This document shows, in pieces, positions 59,966 to 64,000 of a DNA stretch of 64,000 nt (its first letter is position 1; each line of letters opens with the position of its first letter). The translations under genes and the position numbers were made by a program. The stretch is from Streptomyces antarcticus (GTDB lineage: Bacteria; Actinomycetota; Actinomycetes; Streptomycetales; Streptomycetaceae): NCBI RefSeq assembly GCF_026627255.1, contig NZ_JAPNLM010000001.1, positions 589,350 through 653,349 of the forward strand, read 5' to 3'. The notes under the pieces were generated by a model, which saw nothing but the letters and a program-made list of their open reading frames with translations, was not told the origin of the DNA and did not search any database.

Positions 59966-61894
59966 ATGACCCAAGTGGAACGGCAGCAGTGGGACGTGGT
60001 CGTGGTCGGCGCGGGCGGCGCCGGGCTGCGCGCCGCGATCGAGGCCCGCGAGCGCGGCGCCCGTACGGCCGTGATCTGCAAGTCGCTCTTCGGCAAGGCC
60101 CACACGGTGATGGCGGAGGGCGGCATCGCCGCCTCCATGGGCAACGTCAACGAGGGCGACAACTGGCAGGTGCACTTCCGCGACACGATGCGCGGCGGCA
60201 AGTTCCTCAACCAGTGGCGGATGGCGGAGCTGCACGCGAAGGAGGCCCCGGACCGGGTCTGGGAGCTGGAGACCTGGGGCGCGCTCTTCGACCGCACCCC
60301 GGACGGCCGGATATCCCAGCGCAACTTCGGCGGCCACGAGTACCCGCGCCTCGCGCACGTCGGCGACCGGACGGGCCTGGAGCTGATCCGCACCCTCCAG
60401 CAGAAGATCGTCCAGCTCCAGCAGGCGGACTTCGATGAGTTCGGGGACTACGAGGCCCGCCTCAAGGTCTTCCAGGAGTGCACGGTCACCCGGGTCCTGC
60501 AGGACGGCGGTCCCGCGGGCGGCGGGCGGGTCGCGGGGACCTTCTGCTACGAGCGCGAGTCGGGCCGCTTCTTCGTCCTGGAGGCCCCGGCGGTCGTCCT
60601 GGCCACCGGCGGGATCGGCAAGTCCTTCAAGACGACGTCCAACTCCTGGGAGTACACGGGCGACGGGCACGCGCTGGCGCTGCTGGCCGGGGCGCCGCTG
60701 CTGAACATGGAGTTCGTGCAGTTCCACCCGACGGGCATGGTCTGGCCGCCGTCGGTGAAGGGCATCCTGGTCACCGAGTCGGTGCGCGGCGACGGCGGGG
60801 TGCTGCGCAACAGCGACGGCAAGCGGTTCATGTTCGACTACGTCCCGGACGTCTTCAAGGAGAAGTACGCCGAGTCGGAGGCGGAGGGCGACCGCTGGTA
60901 CGACGATCCGGACCACAACCGGCGGCCGCCCGAGCTGCTCCCCCGCGACGAGGTGGCCCGGGCCATCAACTCCGAGGTGAAGGCCGGCCGCGGCTCCCCG
61001 CACGGCGGGGTCTTCCTGGACGTGTCCACCCGGATGCCGGCGGAGCGGATCCGCCGGCGCCTGCCCTCGATGTACCACCAGTTCAAGGAGCTGGCGGACG
61101 TGGACATCACGGCCGAGCCGATGGAGGTCGGCCCGACCTGCCACTACGTGATGGGCGGCATCGCGGTCGACTCGGACACCGCCGCCACGGTCGGTGTGCC
61201 GGGGCTGTTCGCCGCGGGCGAGGTCGCGGGCGGCATGCACGGCTCCAACCGGCTCGGCGGGAACTCCCTGTCCGACCTGCTCGTCTTCGGCCGCCGGGCC
61301 GGTCTGCACGCCGCCGGGTACGCGCGGGAGCACGCCTCCTCCCCGGCCGGGCGCCCGGCCGCCTCCCAGGCCCGGATCGACGAGGCGGCCGCGGAGGCGC
61401 TGGCCCCGTTCCACGCCGCCGAGGGCGCGGAGAACCCGTACACGCTCCACCAGGAGCTCCAGAGCACCATGAACGACCTGGTCGGCATCATCCGGCGGGC
61501 GGGCGAGATGGCGCAGGCCCTGGAGCGGCTGGCGGACCTGCGCGTACGGGCCTCCCGGGCCGGCGTCGAGGGGCACCGGCAGTTCAACCCGGGCTGGCAC
61601 CTGGCGCTGGACCTGCGGAACATGCTCCTGGTCAGCGAGTGCGTGGCCCGCGCGGCCCTGGAGCGCACCGAGAGCCGGGGCGGGCACACCCGCGAGGACT
61701 GCCCGGGGATGGACCGCGCCTGGCGGCCGGTGAACCTGCTGTGCCGGCCGGTGGACCCGGCCCCGGCCGACCCGGCGGCCGACCGGATCGCCCTTGTGCG
61801 CGCCCGCACGGACCCCATCCGTCCCGACCTGCTGGCCCTGTTCGAGAAGGAAGAGCTGGTCAAGTACCTCGCCGAAGAGGAGCTCTACGAGTGA
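59966..61894 (+). CDS. sdhA: Succinate dehydrogenase flavoprotein subunit
   Basis: A 642-aa flavoprotein. The FAD-binding motif VVVGAGGAGLRAAIEARERG is at about 10-29, the covalent-flavin His region in FGKAHTVMAEGGIAASMG at about 45-62, the active-site region with TGIGKSFKTTSNS, and GEVAGGMHGSNRLGGNSLSD later. The C-terminal helical domain is of the Sdh1/Frd type. It oxidises succinate to fumarate in the TCA cycle. The stop overlaps the sdhB start (GTGA). Confidence 0.95.
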   Translation: MTQVERQQWDVVVVGAGGAGLRAAIEARERGARTAVICKSLFGKAHTVMAEGGIAASMGNVNEGDNWQVHFRDTMRGGKFLNQWRMAELHAKEAPDRVWELETWGALFDRTPDGRISQRNFGGHEYPRLAHVGDRTGLELIRTLQQKIVQLQQADFDEFGDYEARLKVFQECTVTRVLQDGGPAGGGRVAGTFCYERESGRFFVLEAPAVVLATGGIGKSFKTTSNSWEYTGDGHALALLAGAPLLNMEFVQFHPTGMVWPPSVKGILVTESVRGDGGVLRNSDGKRFMFDYVPDVFKEKYAESEAEGDRWYDDPDHNRRPPELLPRDEVARAINSEVKAGRGSPHGGVFLDVSTRMPAERIRRRLPSMYHQFKELADVDITAEPMEVGPTCHYVMGGIAVDSDTAATVGVPGLFAAGEVAGGMHGSNRLGGNSLSDLLVFGRRAGLHAAGYAREHASSPAGRPAASQARIDEAAAEALAPFHAAEGAENPYTLHQELQSTMNDLVGIIRRAGEMAQALERLADLRVRASRAGVEGHRQFNPGWHLALDLRNMLLVSECVARAALERTESRGGHTREDCPGMDRAWRPVNLLCRPVDPAPADPAADRIALVRARTDPIRPDLLALFEKEELVKYLAEEELYE

Positions 61895-62667
61895 CTACCT
61901 ACGACGCACGCTTCCGGATCTGGCGGGGCGACGCGGAGGGCGGGGAGCTGCGGGACTTCACCGTCGAGGTGAACGACGGCGAGGTCGTGCTGGACATCGT
62001 CCACCGGCTCCAGGCGACGCAGGCCCAGGACCTCGCGGTGCGCTGGAACTGCAAGGCGGGCAAGTGCGGTTCGTGCAGCGCGGAGGTCAACGGGCGGCCG
62101 CGGCTGCTGTGCATGACGCGGATGTCCACTTTCGGGAGCGGGGAGACGATCACCGTCACCCCGCTGCGGGCGTTCCCGGTGATCCGGGACCTGGTGACGG
62201 ACGTGTCCTTCAACTACGCCAAGGCGCGGGAGGTCCCGGCCTTCGTGCCGCCGGAGGGGGTGGCGCCGGGCGCGTACCGGATGCGGCAGGTGGACGTGGA
62301 GCGCTCGCAGGAGTTCCGCAAGTGCATCGAGTGCTTCCTGTGCCAGGACACCTGTCACGTGGTGCGGGACCACGAGGAGAACAAGCCCGCCTTCGCGGGG
62401 CCGCGCTTCCTGATGCGGGTGGCGGAGCTGGACATGCACCCCCTGGACGCGGCGGCGGAGGCGGGCCTGGACCGCGGGCGGGCGGCGCAGGAGGAGCACG
62501 GGCTCGGCCTCTGCAACATCACCAAGTGCTGCACCGAGGTCTGCCCCGAGGGCATCAAGATCACCGACAATGCCCTGATCCCGCTGAAGGAGCGGGCGGT
62601 GGACCGCAAGTACGACCCGCTGGTGTGGCTGGGCAACAAGATCGGGAGGCGCTCGGGAACCCCGTAG
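61891..62667 (+). CDS. sdhB: Succinate dehydrogenase iron-sulfur subunit
   Basis: A 258-aa Fe-S subunit. The 2Fe-2S plant-type motif CKAGKCGSCSAEVNG and LLCMTRM are at about 55-80; the two bacterial ferredoxin motifs CIECFLCQDTC and CNITKCCTEVCPEG follow. GTG 61891 overlaps sdhA by 4 nt. It passes electrons from FAD to the quinone site. The gene ends the operon. Confidence 0.95.
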   Translation: MTTYDARFRIWRGDAEGGELRDFTVEVNDGEVVLDIVHRLQATQAQDLAVRWNCKAGKCGSCSAEVNGRPRLLCMTRMSTFGSGETITVTPLRAFPVIRDLVTDVSFNYAKAREVPAFVPPEGVAPGAYRMRQVDVERSQEFRKCIECFLCQDTCHVVRDHEENKPAFAGPRFLMRVAELDMHPLDAAAEAGLDRGRAAQEEHGLGLCNITKCCTEVCPEGIKITDNALIPLKERAVDRKYDPLVWLGNKIGRRSGTP

Positions 62668-62743
62668 CGGCCCGGCCCCGGGACGGGCCACCGGCCCCCG
62701 ACTCCGCATGCGGAGGCAGTAAACCCCCCATACCCTCCCAATT

Positions 62744-64000
62744 GTGATTCCGCCGAGAAGCAGGACGCAGAGACGCACCTCCGCCGGCATACCGCTCCGG
62801 GCCGGGCTCGCCCTGGCCGCCGCGCTGCTCGCGTGCGGCGGCTGGGGGGTGGCGGGGGCGCCGCCGGCGCGGGCCGACGATCCGGTGAACCTGTCCCGGC
62901 AGGGCCAGATCACCGACCGCGTCGGGGCCCTGGGCGACCGGCGGGACTCCGTCACCGCAGCCCTCGACACGCTCTACGCCGACCGGAAGGTCCAGCTCTT
63001 CGTGGCCTACGTCCGCGACTTCTCCGGGCGGTCCGCGCAGAGCTGGGCCGATGCCACCGCGGAGAAGAACGGCCTCGGCCAGAACGACGTCCTGCTGGCC
63101 GTGGCGACCGGGGACCGGCAGTACGCCTATTCGGCCGACACCGCGTCCGGTTTCACCGAGGAGCAGCTCGCGACCGTCGCCCGGACGGCCATCGAGCCCG
63201 CCCTGCGGCAGAACGACTGGGCGGGCGCCGCGATCGGCGCGGCCGACGGCTACAACGCGGTGCTCGGCGGGCTGCCCGTCCCCGCACCCGCCATCACCCC
63301 GGGTCCGGCGGACCCCGGCGGCGGGGCGGGCGGGAACACCGGGGCCGGGGACTTCGTGCTCCCGGTGGTCGCGGTCGGCGCGGCCGGCGCCCTCGGGGCG
63401 TACGCGTACACCCGCCGCAAGCGCCGCGGCGACGGCCCCGGGCGCGGTACGGGCACCGGCTGGGGCGGCGGGGCGGCGCAGCTCCCGCTGCCGGAGCTGG
63501 ACTCCAGGGCCAAGGCGCTGCTGGTGGGGACCGACGACGCGATCCGCACCAGTACGGAGGAACTCGGCTTCGCCTCGGCCCAGTTCGGCGACGAGGCGGC
63601 GGCCCCCTTCACCGCGGCCGTGGAGTACGCCAAGAACGAGCTGACGCACGCCTTCCGGCTGCGCCAGCAGCTGGACGACGCCTACCCGGAGGACGAAGCG
63701 ACCCGGCGCCGGATGCTCGACGAGATCGTCGCCCGGTGCACGGAGGCCAACCGGCGCCTCGACGCCGAATCGGCGGACTTCGACCGGCTGCGGGACCTGG
63801 AGAAGAACGCCCCGCAGGCCCTGGCCACCGTGGAACTGCGCTTCCGGGCACTGGCCGGGCGCACCACCACGGCCGTGGCCACCCTGACGGCGCTGGCCGG
63901 CCGGTACGCGGACTCCGCGTCGGCGCCGGTCGCCTCCAACCCGGAACAGGCGGAGGACCGGCTGCTGTTCGCGACGACCAGCCTGGGCGAGGCGCACGCC
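62744..64000 (+). CDS. TPM-domain membrane protein (partial)
   Basis: The first 419 codons of a gene running off the window end. A basic N-terminus and signal-peptide-like helix (about 21-48, ending PARA) are followed by a TPM domain (about 50-170) with the family pattern KVQLFVAYVRDFSGRSAQSW and NGLGQNDVLLAVATGDRQYA. A membrane helix (about 205-225, VLPVVAVGAAGALGAYAY) and a long charged helical region follow. GTG 62744 is preceded by TACCCT (62731-62736) seven bases upstream, a typical position for a leaderless promoter. TPM domains occur in thylakoid and membrane assembly factors; the bacterial role is unclear. Confidence 0.85.
   Translation, partial: MIPPRSRTQRRTSAGIPLRAGLALAAALLACGGWGVAGAPPARADDPVNLSRQGQITDRVGALGDRRDSVTAALDTLYADRKVQLFVAYVRDFSGRSAQSWADATAEKNGLGQNDVLLAVATGDRQYAYSADTASGFTEEQLATVARTAIEPALRQNDWAGAAIGAADGYNAVLGGLPVPAPAITPGPADPGGGAGGNTGAGDFVLPVVAVGAAGALGAYAYTRRKRRGDGPGRGTGTGWGGGAAQLPLPELDSRAKALLVGTDDAIRTSTEELGFASAQFGDEAAAPFTAAVEYAKNELTHAFRLRQQLDDAYPEDEATRRRMLDEIVARCTEANRRLDAESADFDRLRDLEKNAPQALATVELRFRALAGRTTTAVATLTALAGRYADSASAPVASNPEQAEDRLLFATTSLGEAHA

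Overview
The window is high-GC chromosomal DNA of a Streptomyces-type actinomycete. The evidence is strongly GC-biased third codon positions, many GTG starts with purine-rich ribosome binding sites, GTGA/ATGA start-stop overlaps, a mycothiol gene (mshB), and genus-typical families (DUF3107, DUF3117, DUF3152, DUF6758). It is mostly conserved core chromosome. No rRNA, tRNA, CRISPR array or prophage was seen. The only mobile-element trace is a decayed IS605-type TnpB relic at about 29.3-29.9 kb.

Layout. 0-9.4 kb: DUF3152 metzincin-like protein, alpha/beta hydrolase, TetR regulator, DUF3107, MiaE-like ferritin-fold protein and a DEAD-box RNA helicase; from memory this matches mycobacterial Rv3206c-Rv3212. 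9.5-19 kb: MarC, PHP phosphoesterase, DUF6758, SUFU-domain protein, CorA, lipoprotein, MgtE-like CBS protein, DUF1003 and Mrp. 19-25 kb: an envelope-stress module made of TatB, HtrA-like protease, zinc anti-sigma factor and ECF sigma factor, next to a divergent O-methyltransferase. 25-40 kb: enoyl-CoA hydratase, 3-methyladenine glycosylase, DivIVA-like protein, FolP2-like protein, LOG protein, the TnpB relic, DapE, DapC, ferredoxin, GNAT, SirB1-like protein, a PG-binding-fold protein and MshB. Most of 13-40 kb and the typA/lpqW pair parallel mycobacterial Rv1165-Rv1239c (recalled, not searched). 40.6-53.2 kb: two paralogous five-gene oligopeptide ABC importer operons separated by a double-GNAT gene, at the typA-adjacent place where bldK lies in S. 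coelicolor. 53.6-64 kb: TypA, an LpqW-like lipoprotein, an SdhCAB operon and a TPM-domain protein cut by the window end.

How genes work together: sigma/anti-sigma/HtrA/TatB form an envelope stress and export unit; DapC and DapE supply diaminopimelate for cell wall and lysine; the ABC importers bring in oligopeptides, which in Streptomyces can act as developmental signals; SdhCAB feeds electrons to menaquinone.

The less expected content is between and at the edges of genes: a roughly 175-bp imperfect palindrome upstream of mshB with a partial copy after the gene at 14.7 kb, two tandem arrays sharing the core TCAGGACGGG that overlap stop codons, a dapE whose last codons and stop come from the TnpB-element right end, noncanonical start-codon candidates (CTG for the helicase, ATT for the O-methyltransferase), and a candidate ECF promoter upstream of the sigma gene. 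I did not find a convincing new multi-gene defence or biosynthetic system here.
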